Below, one piece after another: positions 7,510 to 15,723 of a DNA stretch of 64,000 bases. Below the pieces are notes generated by a model, which made no database searches, was not told the origin of the DNA, and was given only the letters and a program-made list of their open reading frames with translations. Source of the stretch: Flavobacterium collinsii (lineage in GTDB: Bacteria > Bacteroidota > Bacteroidia > Flavobacteriales > Flavobacteriaceae); NCBI RefSeq assembly GCF_902804485.1, contig NZ_CADCST010000077.1, positions 1-64,000 on the forward strand, written 5' to 3'. Made by a program: the position numbers and the translations under genes. The first letter of the stretch is position 1. Each line of letters begins with the position of its first letter.

Positions 7510-7980
7510 ATGAAACGATTCATCAGAAAGATTCTTTTTATTGGGTTAATTATTTTTCTACTAATGCAATTGTATCAGCCTGCCCGAAATTCCGATTACG
7601 GGCAGGTTTTACCAATTCACATTTCGAGAGTCTATCCCATTCCCAAAAATGTACAAACGATTCTTCAGACTTCCTGTTATGATTGTCACAGCAACAACAC
7701 GCAATATCCATGGTACTCCTACATACAGCCGGCACGTACTTTCATGGAGGGACACATTACTAAGGGTAAAGAAAATTTGAATTTTAGCCAATGGGGAAGT
7801 TATTCCAAACGAAAACAGGAAAATAAATTAGACCGAATTGCCAAGCAGATAAAAGCCAACGAAATGCCTTTGGCTTCCTATACGCTGATCCATAAAAATG
7901 CAGTGCTGAATACTTTTCAGAAAGAACAGCTGCTCAATTGGATTGAAAAAGTAAGCGATAGTCTTGCACAAATAAATTAA
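7510..7980 (+). CDS. Haem-binding domain protein (cytochrome c-like, CxxCH)
   Basis: This 156-aa protein has an N-terminal signal anchor (about 8-22). The haem attachment motif is in TSCYDCHSNNTQYPWY (about 55-70), the hallmark of the Bacteroidota haem-binding domain family, and the usual YIQPARTFMEGHI and LNFSQW segments follow. It probably sits in the periplasm facing the membrane. The gene is wedged between DUF3347 and cusA, 1 bp after the former and 4 bp before the latter, so it belongs to the same transcript. A redox role in copper handling is inference. Confidence 0.8.
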   Translation: MKRFIRKILFIGLIIFLLMQLYQPARNSDYGQVLPIHISRVYPIPKNVQTILQTSCYDCHSNNTQYPWYSYIQPARTFMEGHITKGKENLNFSQWGSYSKRKQENKLDRIAKQIKANEMPLASYTLIHKNAVLNTFQKEQLLNWIEKVSDSLAQIN

Positions 7981-7984
7981 ATCT

Positions 7985-9295
7985 ATGGTACACAAATTAA
8001 TAGAATGGTCGCTGCGAAACCGTTATATCGTTTTACTATTATCGGCAGGAATATTTGTATGGGGTATCATCTCTATTCAAAAAAATCCTATTGATGCTAT
8101 TCCCGATTTATCTGAAAATCAGGTAATCGTATTTACAGAATGGATGGGACGTGCTCCACAGCTCGTTGAAGACCAGATCACCTATCCCTTGGTTACCAAC
8201 CTTCAGGGATTGCCCAAAATTAAATATGTAAGAGCTGCTTCCATGTTTGGTATGAGTTTTATCTATGTCATTTTTGAAGATGATGTTGATGTATACTGGG
8301 CAAGATCAAGAGTACTGGAGAGGCTCAGTACTATTAGCAGCACCTTGCCCAAAGGAGTTGCCCCGCAATTAGGACCCGATGGAACTGGGGTTGGGCATAT
8401 ACTCTGGTATACTTTGGAGGCACCCGGTATTGACCTTGGCGAACAAAGAGCGCTACAGGACTGGTACGTCAAGTTTGCTTTGCAAAATGTTCCCGGAGTG
8501 AGTGAAATTGCTTCTTTTGGAGGATTTCAAAAAGAATACCAGGTTACCATTGATCCAAACAAACTGCTATATTATAAGCTGTCTGTCCCAGAGGTTATAA
8601 GTGCTGTACGTGACAATAATAATGAAAGCGGCGGAAGAAAATTCGACATGAGTGATATTGGCTATATCATTAAGACATCCGGTTATCTGAAATCCATCAA
8701 AGAGATTGAGGATATTCCACTGAAAAACCAAAATGGCATTCCTATAAAAGTCAGCGATATAGGAACTGTTCAGATGAGCGGGGAAACCCGCTTGGGAATC
8801 TTTGATCATAATGGCACTGGCGAAGTCGTTGGCGGTATAGTAGTGATGCGTTATGGTGAAAACGCAGATGCTGTAATTGATAATGTGAAAGAAAAAATGA
8901 AGGAAGTTGCTAAAGGGCTTCCAAAAGGGGTAAAATTCAATATTGTATATGACCGGGGACATCTGATTAAAGAATCTATTGATTCGGTGAAGCGTACCTT
9001 AATTGAAGAAATGCTTGTAGTGTCCCTTATCGTTATTATTTTTCTTTTTCACTGGCGTAGTGCATTAAGTATTATCATCCAGATACCAATTACAATTGCA
9101 GCAAGTTTCATACTGCTCAATGCCTTTGACATATCCTCCAATATTATGTCCCTTACCGGTATAGCACTTGCCATTGGAGTAATAGTTGACAACGGTATTA
9201 TTATGAGTGAAAATGCCTACCAGCATCTCTCACAACGGTATGCACAATGGGAATCTGAACAAAAAAATGAAACAAACTCTGATGAAAAGAATTAA
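7985..9295 (+). CDS. cusA: CusA/CzcA-type RND heavy-metal pump, N-terminal part
   Basis: This 436-aa frame covers the first transmembrane helix, the first periplasmic porter region (with NPIDAIPDLSENQVIVFTEW and GPDGTGVGHILWYTLE) and helices 2 to 4, ending just after GVIVDNGIIMSENAY, where the proton-relay Asp lies. The family protein has about 1040 residues. Here it stops at 9295 in the linker before helix 5, and the rest continues in another frame from about 9282. A one-base insertion in the A7 tract at 9261-9267 would explain this. Alternatively the two parts are made separately, because ATG 9282 overlaps this stop region. The substrate is probably Cu(I)/Ag(I), judging from the neighbours. 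Confidence 0.85.
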   Translation: MVHKLIEWSLRNRYIVLLLSAGIFVWGIISIQKNPIDAIPDLSENQVIVFTEWMGRAPQLVEDQITYPLVTNLQGLPKIKYVRAASMFGMSFIYVIFEDDVDVYWARSRVLERLSTISSTLPKGVAPQLGPDGTGVGHILWYTLEAPGIDLGEQRALQDWYVKFALQNVPGVSEIASFGGFQKEYQVTIDPNKLLYYKLSVPEVISAVRDNNNESGGRKFDMSDIGYIIKTSGYLKSIKEIEDIPLKNQNGIPIKVSDIGTVQMSGETRLGIFDHNGTGEVVGGIVVMRYGENADAVIDNVKEKMKEVAKGLPKGVKFNIVYDRGHLIKESIDSVKRTLIEEMLVVSLIVIIFLFHWRSALSIIIQIPITIAASFILLNAFDISSNIMSLTGIALAIGVIVDNGIIMSENAYQHLSQRYAQWESEQKNETNSDEKN

Positions 9296-11216
9296 AAATA
9301 TATTTCGCAAAAAACCACAGTGGATATCCGAAGAGGAAAGACTCAAAATAATTGAGAAAAGCAGCAAGCAGGTTTCTCGTGGCGTATTCTTTGCCACTGT
9401 AATTATAATTACTTCTTTCTTGCCTGTGTTTATGCTTACCGGACAGGAAGGAAAACTATTCCATCCTTTGGCCTATACAAAAACATTCATACTGATTGTG
9501 GACGCCCTATTGGTACTTACATTAGCTCCGGTACTGATTTCTTTTTTTATGAAAGGGAAATTCCGTCCAACCGATTCACATCCGGTAAATCGATTTTTGG
9601 AAAGAGGTTATGAGCCAATTATACGCTGGGTTCTGAAATGGAGAAAAACAACTCTTGCAGTCAATATTCTGGCATTATTGATTTCTATACCATTATTGAT
9701 GCGGCTGGGAACGGAGTTTATGCCTCCATTGGATGAGCAGAGTATTTTATTCATGCCTGTTACCCTCCCTGATGTATCTAATGGAGAAATCAAACGCATT
9801 TTGCAGGTACAGGATAAAATAATCAAATCGGTTCCTGAAGTAGAAAGTGTTTTGGGAAAGGCAGGGCGAGCTAACACAGCTACGGATAATTCCCCAATGA
9901 GCATGATTGAGACCATTATCATGCTAAAACCAAAATCACAGTGGCGTGAAGGAATAGATAAAAAAGATATTATTAAGGAACTCGATACCAAACTCCAGAT
10001 ACCTGGTGTAGTAAACGGTTGGACACAGCCCATTATCAACCGAATCAATATGCTGGCAACAGGAATTCGTACCGACGTAGGAATTAAAGTCTACGGACAA
10101 AATCTCGACACCATTGCTCGTGTATCTGAAAGGGTGAAAATGGCTTTAGAAGGAACTCCAGGAGTGTCTGATTTATTTGTAGATCCTATTACCGGAGGTA
10201 AATACCTTGATGTGGATGTTAATCGTCAGGAATTGGCCCGATATGGATTAACAGTAGATGATGTAAACCAAACCGTGGAATTTGCTTTAGGTGGTGCATC
10301 CATTGGTAATACTGTTGAAGGACGAAGACGTTTTTCAATAAGTGTGCGTATGGCACAGGATTATAGAAATAGCGTGGAACGCATTAAACGCATTCCCTTA
10401 CAGTCTCCTACCTTTGGAGAAGTGCCTTTATCTGCCGTTGCTGATATTAAATTCGTAGACGGTCCTCCAATGATCAGTTCTGAAAATGCACTCCTTCGCG
10501 GAGCAGTCATGTTCAATATACGTGATCGTGATATGGGAGGAACCGTACAGGAAGCGATGAAAAAATTAGAAAGTGCCAAAAACATACTTCCTGAAGGGTA
10601 CTTTATAGAATGGAGCGGACAATATGAGAACCTGATCAGCGGAGAAAAGACCCTTAAAGTCATTGCGCCGCTAGTATTGCTTATTATTTTCTTCGCCCTC
10701 TATTTTGCCTTTAATTCCCTTAGAGAAGCCTTTTTAAGTCTTATAACAGTTCCTTTTGCTTTAATTGGAGGTGCCTATATAATTTTTTTCTGGGATGTCA
10801 ATCTATCAGTGGCGGTAGCTGTAGGTTTTATTGCCTTGTTTGGTATTGCCGTGGAAACCGGAATTGTAATGGTTATTTATCTCAATGATGCTATGGAGCA
10901 GCTTATCAAGGCCAAAGGAAACTCAAGAGAAACCATTACTAAAGAGGATCTAAGGGAATATGTGGTACACGGCGCCGCAAAACGATTGCGCCCAAAACTA
11001 ATGACCGTTTGCGTCTCATTATTTGGATTGGTACCTGTCCTGTGGTCCAATGGTGTTGGAATGGATGTAATGAAACCAATTGTATTGCCTATGATTGGCG
11101 GCGTATTTACCTCTGCCGTACATATCTTATTAGTAACCCCGCTTATTTTCCTAATGTCTAAAGAATATGAACTAAGAAAATATGGCAAACTCGAAGTACA
11201 TGATGTCAAACATTAA
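9282..11216 (+). CDS. cusA: CusA/CzcA-type RND heavy-metal pump, C-terminal part
   Basis: The open frame reaches back to 9207, but residues before ATG 9282 do not resemble the family. From there the product is about 645 aa and begins with a basic linker, then helix 5 (GVFFATVIIITSFLPVFML), the second porter region with LGTEFMPPLDEQSILFMPV, and the last six helices including ALFGIAVETGIVMVIYLND. Sequence content is complete relative to CusA, so the pump is split rather than truncated. The stop at 11216 overlaps the TolC-like gene. Whether it folds with the N-terminal part from two polypeptides, or the gene is simply frameshifted, cannot be decided from sequence. Confidence 0.85.
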   Translation: MKRIKNIFRKKPQWISEEERLKIIEKSSKQVSRGVFFATVIIITSFLPVFMLTGQEGKLFHPLAYTKTFILIVDALLVLTLAPVLISFFMKGKFRPTDSHPVNRFLERGYEPIIRWVLKWRKTTLAVNILALLISIPLLMRLGTEFMPPLDEQSILFMPVTLPDVSNGEIKRILQVQDKIIKSVPEVESVLGKAGRANTATDNSPMSMIETIIMLKPKSQWREGIDKKDIIKELDTKLQIPGVVNGWTQPIINRINMLATGIRTDVGIKVYGQNLDTIARVSERVKMALEGTPGVSDLFVDPITGGKYLDVDVNRQELARYGLTVDDVNQTVEFALGGASIGNTVEGRRRFSISVRMAQDYRNSVERIKRIPLQSPTFGEVPLSAVADIKFVDGPPMISSENALLRGAVMFNIRDRDMGGTVQEAMKKLESAKNILPEGYFIEWSGQYENLISGEKTLKVIAPLVLLIIFFALYFAFNSLREAFLSLITVPFALIGGAYIIFFWDVNLSVAVAVGFIALFGIAVETGIVMVIYLNDAMEQLIKAKGNSRETITKEDLREYVVHGAAKRLRPKLMTVCVSLFGLVPVLWSNGVGMDVMKPIVLPMIGGVFTSAVHILLVTPLIFLMSKEYELRKYGKLEVHDVKH

Positions 11217-12450
11217 AATACTGGCAGTACTATTGCTTTTACTGCCATTACAGCTATTGAGCCAGACCAAACAGGTCTTGTCTCTCGATACAATCCTTCA
11301 AAGGATTGATAAAAAAAATGTTCTTCTGCAAAGCTATAGTTTAAAGGCAGAAGGATATAAATACAGTGCCGATGCCGCAACAGCATGGATGGCACCAATG
11401 GTGGGTGTGGGAACCTTTATGACCCCCTATCCTTTTCAGGAAGTTATGGATGATCGCGACAAAGGATCTTTAATGTTCAGAATTGAACAGGACATCCCCA
11501 ATGTAGGAAAGCTAAACAAGAAGAAAAAATTCATCCAGTCCCAAGGAAACATTGAGAATGCTACCCGTGCCGTTACCCTTAACGACTATAAAGCACAGGC
11601 CAAACAACTATATTACGGTTGGATGGTAGCCGAGCAGCGAATGAAAGTTTTGGATCAAAACGAAAAGATAATGCTCACCATGAAAAAGATTGAGGAAGTG
11701 CGCTATCCCTACAACCAATCGCAATTGGGTAATGTATACAAGATCGATGCAAGGATTGAAGAAAATAAAAATATGGTCCGCATGCAGGAAGGTGAAATCG
11801 CAAAAGCAAGAGCATGGCTCAACAGCTTGATGAACCAGCCCGGCAATGCTGATTTTGCCATAGACACGAGTATTATCCCCGTCTTTAACCCTGCTTTGCA
11901 CGACACCACAAGTCTTGCAGGAGTGCGTGGTGATATTAAGAAGATGGATGCAGGGATTGAATCGATGCAGCTCAGTATTGAGGCCATGAAAGCAGAGAAA
12001 AATCCCTCTTTTAAAATCCAGTTTGACCATATGAATTCTTTTGATAAAATGATGCCCAAAGCCTATTCGGTAATGGCAATGATGTCTATTCCTATTGCTC
12101 CCTGGTCATCAAAAATGTATAAATCAGATACCAAAGCAATGCAGTATAATGTGCAGGCAATGGAGAAAGAGAAATCTGCCATGCTGCAGGAAACCCAAGG
12201 TATGTTATATGGTATGCAATATGAAATACTGACCATGCAAAAAAGGATTTTGGGACTCGAAACAAAAATAATCCCTTCTATGCAAAAGTCCCTGGATGTA
12301 AACTTTTTGAACTATCAGGAAAACAAACTGCAGATTCCTGTAGTAATTGATTCCTGGGAAGCTTTAAATATGCTGCAGAATAACTTATTAGATGAAAAAT
12401 TAAAACTATATCAAATGATTGTCGATTATGAAAAAGAACTCTATCGCTAA
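11200..12450 (+). CDS. TolC/CusC-like outer-membrane efflux channel
   Basis: This protein of about 416 aa has a signal peptide ([12 protein letters not shown]), followed by two long, heptad-rich helical regions typical of the TolC family (for example [20 protein letters not shown] and the Lys/Glu/Met-rich final third). The frame is open from 11182, but ATG 11200 or 11203 puts the signal peptide at the N-terminus, so the later start is preferred. It is rich in Met ([19 protein letters not shown]). It overlaps the pump gene before it and the adaptor gene after it, so pump, channel and adaptor are translationally linked. It should be the outer-membrane exit duct of the tripartite Cu/Ag efflux pump. 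Confidence 0.85.
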   Translation: MMSNIKILAVLLLLLPLQLLSQTKQVLSLDTILQRIDKKNVLLQSYSLKAEGYKYSADAATAWMAPMVGVGTFMTPYPFQEVMDDRDKGSLMFRIEQDIPNVGKLNKKKKFIQSQGNIENATRAVTLNDYKAQAKQLYYGWMVAEQRMKVLDQNEKIMLTMKKIEEVRYPYNQSQLGNVYKIDARIEENKNMVRMQEGEIAKARAWLNSLMNQPGNADFAIDTSIIPVFNPALHDTTSLAGVRGDIKKMDAGIESMQLSIEAMKAEKNPSFKIQFDHMNSFDKMMPKAYSVMAMMSIPIAPWSSKMYKSDTKAMQYNVQAMEKEKSAMLQETQGMLYGMQYEILTMQKRILGLETKIIPSMQKSLDVNFLNYQENKLQIPVVIDSWEALNMLQNNLLDEKLKLYQMIVDYEKELYR

Positions 12451-13768
12451 GTTAGTCGCATTGTTATTCGTTTCGATATTATTATTGACAGCCTGTAACA
12501 AGAAAACCGAGCATAACAATAAGCCAGCCCATCAGCATAGTGCAAATCAAGAATATACCTGTCCGATGCATCCTGAAGTTATTCAGGATAAGCCCGGCAG
12601 CTGCCCAATTTGCGGTATGGAATTGGTTCCAAGACATACCCCTGGTACGGAAACAGCTATAGACAGCAGCCTAAAACACCTTTTAAAACCCGTCAACGAA
12701 CAGGTCGTTTCTAATATATCTGTCATAAAACCGCAGGGAGGGACTAAAATATTCTCTCTGCAGGTACAGGGAATTATTACCTACGATACCCGTGAGCAGA
12801 CCAGCATTTCCAGCAGGGTAAGCGGAAGAATTGAGCGCCTGCTGATTAAGTACAATTACCAGCCCGTAAAAAAAGGACAGCTAATCATGGAAATCTATTC
12901 ACCTGACCTCGCTGCCGCGCAAAGAGAATTGTTGTTTATTTATCAATCTGATGCAAACAATCCGATGCTTCAAAAAGCAAAAGAGAGACTGTCTCTGCTA
13001 GGTATGCAGCAGAAACAAATACAACAGGTATTAAAGACAGGTAAAATTTCCTATCGCATTCCTGTTTACAGTAATGCCACCGGGTACATCTTAGACAATA
13101 CTGCGACAGCAAACGCTTCTGCAGCAGCTCCTTCGGCTTCACCTCAAAGCTCGGTGTCAGATGATGGCATGGGCGCTATGGGCTCAAGTGGCAATGCAGC
13201 ATCAAATAATAGCGCATCTACCCCTGCTGCCTCTGCTATTATGTTAAGAGAAGGGCAATATATCGGTGCTGGACAATCACTCTTTACAATCTATACCAAC
13301 AAAAACCTTATCGCTGAGTTTGCTTTTGATCCATCGGTATCACCCCAGATTAAAAAAGGACAAAAATTAGTGTTTTATGAACCATCAGATAAGCAAACCG
13401 TATGTACTGGTATTATTGGACTTATTCAGCCCGTCTTTAAAGAGGGAAGCAACTTTACTATAGCAAGGATTTATTTGCAGGATAATAAATTTCAAACTGG
13501 AAAATTAGTAACTGCAACCATTCCTATTGTCAGCAAAGGCTGGTGGCTCCCGCAAAGTGCCGTTCTCAATCTAGGAAATAAATCCATCGTTTTCAAAAAA
13601 GAAAAAGACGTGTTTGTTCCCAGAGAAGTTAAAACGAAAAACAATGCTGATGGAATGGTCCTAATAGATCAAGACATCAGTGATTGGGGTATTGCTGGCA
13701 ATGCGGCCTATATGATAGACAGTGAGAGTTTTATCAAGATAGCTTCAGAAAATAAATTAAAAAATTAA
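12428..13768 (+). CDS. cusB: CusB-like RND periplasmic adaptor with heavy-metal-binding domain
   Basis: This protein of about 446 aa is a lipoprotein (LLTACNKK, Cys 23). ATG 12428 is preferred over the upstream TTG because it starts the signal peptide. Residues about 43-66 form the metal-binding unit (YTCPMHPEV to [10 protein letters not shown]). Barrel-sandwich and beta-barrel adaptor domains follow, with [11 protein letters not shown] and the helical hairpin around [14 protein letters not shown]. An Ala/Ser-rich low-complexity insert (about 223-271) interrupts the sandwich domain and is not typical of the family. It bridges pump and channel and may deliver metal. Its start overlaps the channel gene by 23 bp. 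Confidence 0.88.
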   Translation: MKKNSIAKLVALLFVSILLLTACNKKTEHNNKPAHQHSANQEYTCPMHPEVIQDKPGSCPICGMELVPRHTPGTETAIDSSLKHLLKPVNEQVVSNISVIKPQGGTKIFSLQVQGIITYDTREQTSISSRVSGRIERLLIKYNYQPVKKGQLIMEIYSPDLAAAQRELLFIYQSDANNPMLQKAKERLSLLGMQQKQIQQVLKTGKISYRIPVYSNATGYILDNTATANASAAAPSASPQSSVSDDGMGAMGSSGNAASNNSASTPAASAIMLREGQYIGAGQSLFTIYTNKNLIAEFAFDPSVSPQIKKGQKLVFYEPSDKQTVCTGIIGLIQPVFKEGSNFTIARIYLQDNKFQTGKLVTATIPIVSKGWWLPQSAVLNLGNKSIVFKKEKDVFVPREVKTKNNADGMVLIDQDISDWGIAGNAAYMIDSESFIKIASENKLKN

Positions 13769-13771
13769 GTC

Positions 13772-14986
13772 ATGAACAGTAAATCAATAATTCGTATTAT
13801 TTTGCTCATTGCAATGGTTTTTCCACTTCTATTTACAGCATGTGCCCAAAAAGAAGAAAAAAAAGTCAGTCAGGAAAAAGTTCAAACCTATACCTGTCCC
13901 ATGCATCCGCAAATTGTAAAAGATGGTCCTGGCTCATGCCCAATCTGTGGAATGGATTTAGTGCCCTTCGAAAAAAACAACTCACAGGACTTTCTAACCT
14001 TGGGGCCAAGCCAGCAAGCTCTAGCCAATTTGACTACAATAACTGCCGGAGAAAATGAATTTTTAAATTCTTCCCGTCTCAATGGACGTTTGGTTACTGA
14101 CCCTGAGCAAACTATTTACATCTCAAGCCGAGTGGCAGGAAGGATTGAAGAGTTGTATGTAAAAGAAACTGGTGTTCCCGTTCGAAAAGGCCAGCCTTTA
14201 TACAGAATATATTCAGAGCAGCTATCAGCCCTGCGACAGGAGTTCCTCATCGCCACAGCACAGGCCACAAGCTTTGCCGAGGATAAACGCTTTGCCCAAA
14301 TAAAAAATGCTGCAAAACAAAAACTATTATTGTACGGTCAGTCCGAAGCCCAGCTTAATGAATTATTCAAAAAACAAAAAGCATCCCCTTATGTTGATTA
14401 TTATTCTCCAAACTCAGGAATAGTCGCAGAACTTTCCATTACAGAAGGCCAATATGTAGCAGAAGGAGCCTCTATTATGAAATTAGAAGATTACAATCGT
14501 TTATGGGTCGAAGCTGATGTTTATCCAGCCGATGCAGGTAAAATTAAAACCGGCCAAAAGGTTAAAGTTATAGTCTCGGGTTATGAAGATCAGCCCCAAA
14601 CAATGACCGTAGATTTTATAAATCCTGCCCTGCAAACAAGCAAGCAGATAATACAGCTGCGCGGTACTATTGCCAATCCAAACAATCAATGGCAGGCAGG
14701 TCAGCAGGCAATTGTTTTACTGCCTTCCTCAGAACAGAAAATGAAATTGACCATACCTGTGGATGCTGTTATAAGAGACGGAAGCGGCACACATGTTTGG
14801 ATTGAAATTGGAAAAGGCAAATATCAGCCTAGAATGGTGGCGATTGGTTCGGAAACCTTCGATGAAGTCGAAATTACTAGCGGCTTAAAAAAAGGTGATG
14901 TCGTTGTTGCATCTGGCGCCTATCTCCTGTACAGTGAATTTATATTAAAGAAAGGCAAAAACCCAATGTCAGGAATGAAAATGTAA
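13772..14986 (+). CDS. Second CusB-like RND periplasmic adaptor with heavy-metal-binding domain
   Basis: This 404-aa lipoprotein (lipobox LFTACAQ, Cys 24) has the YTCPMHPQI to CPICGMDLVP metal unit at about 40-62. The adaptor fold follows, with ISSRVAGRIEELYV, a helical hairpin around LSALRQEFLIATAQ and a C-terminal beta-barrel with GLKKGDVVVASGAYLL. It begins 3 bp after the first adaptor, so the operon encodes two related adaptors for one pump. CusB works as two protomers per pump subunit, so a mixed ring of two adaptor types is possible, but this is inference. The protein lacks the Ser/Ala-rich insert of its neighbour. Confidence 0.88.
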   Translation: MNSKSIIRIILLIAMVFPLLFTACAQKEEKKVSQEKVQTYTCPMHPQIVKDGPGSCPICGMDLVPFEKNNSQDFLTLGPSQQALANLTTITAGENEFLNSSRLNGRLVTDPEQTIYISSRVAGRIEELYVKETGVPVRKGQPLYRIYSEQLSALRQEFLIATAQATSFAEDKRFAQIKNAAKQKLLLYGQSEAQLNELFKKQKASPYVDYYSPNSGIVAELSITEGQYVAEGASIMKLEDYNRLWVEADVYPADAGKIKTGQKVKVIVSGYEDQPQTMTVDFINPALQTSKQIIQLRGTIANPNNQWQAGQQAIVLLPSSEQKMKLTIPVDAVIRDGSGTHVWIEIGKGKYQPRMVAIGSETFDEVEITSGLKKGDVVVASGAYLLYSEFILKKGKNPMSGMKM

Positions 14987-15007
14987 TAACCAATCTCACA
15001 ACAGACG

Positions 15008-15547
15008 ATGAAAAAAATAATCAAAATAGGAATCCCAATATTATCAATCTTCTTACTTATTGCCTGCGGTAATAATGAAAACAAAAAGCAAGAGAATCCT
15101 AAGAATAGTGAAACTTCTGTTCCAATTTCAAAGGAAGCCGAAATCAGGATAAATGATGATGTCTTAAATGCGGTATACAGCCAGTATGCCCATTTAACAG
15201 TAGCCCTTACCCAAGATAATCTCGGGGAAGCAAAACTGGCAGCCAATGCGATTGAAGCGGGAGCACGGGAAATTAGCAACAACAGTAATCTTGCAGCAAG
15301 CGCTGCATCAATCGTTTCAGCTCCTGATATTGAAAAGCAGAGGGCTGCTTATTCTAAACTAAGTAATGAAATGGTTGCCTTGCTAAAAAAAGCAGGAATG
15401 GCCGAGGCTGAACTATACGTGGAATATTGTCCAATGGCTTTCGACAATAAAGGAGCCGTATGGATTAGTTCTACCAAAGAAGTGCGTAATCCTTACTTTG
15501 GAGAAAAAATGCTCAAGTGTGGTGAGGTGAAAGAAATAATTAAATAA
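15008..15547 (+). CDS. DUF3347 lipoprotein
   Basis: This 179-aa protein has a lipobox (LLIACGNN, Cys 20). The DUF3347 domain follows (about 50-179), with VEYCPMAFDNKGAVWISS and NPYFGEKMLKCG holding the conserved Cys/Met residues. This is the fourth DUF3347 protein in the cluster and is more divergent from the pair at 6058 and 6996. It starts 21 bp after the second adaptor gene and probably ends the pump operon, since 176 bp without a gene follow before the ATPase. A periplasmic metal-binding role alongside the CusB-like adaptors is inferred. Confidence 0.82.
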   Translation: MKKIIKIGIPILSIFLLIACGNNENKKQENPKNSETSVPISKEAEIRINDDVLNAVYSQYAHLTVALTQDNLGEAKLAANAIEAGAREISNNSNLAASAASIVSAPDIEKQRAAYSKLSNEMVALLKKAGMAEAELYVEYCPMAFDNKGAVWISSTKEVRNPYFGEKMLKCGEVKEIIK

Positions 15548-15723
15548 TTAGAATCTAAATACATAACTATTTATAATTATTTTTCAGTGTTTAACAATAT
15601 GCTGTAACAGCTGATGAACAACAAGTCATTTTAAGTAGATTAAAATTACAGGTTTACTAAAAAAAACACTAACTTTCTATATATTAAGTAAATAACACTG
15701 CTAAGCTGTAAAAAAATAACCTT

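Noticed and set aside
9207..9281. Start of the second cusA frame at 9207
   Set aside because: The residues before ATG 9282 are Met/His/Asn-rich and do not resemble RND pumps; they are the shadow of the first frame.
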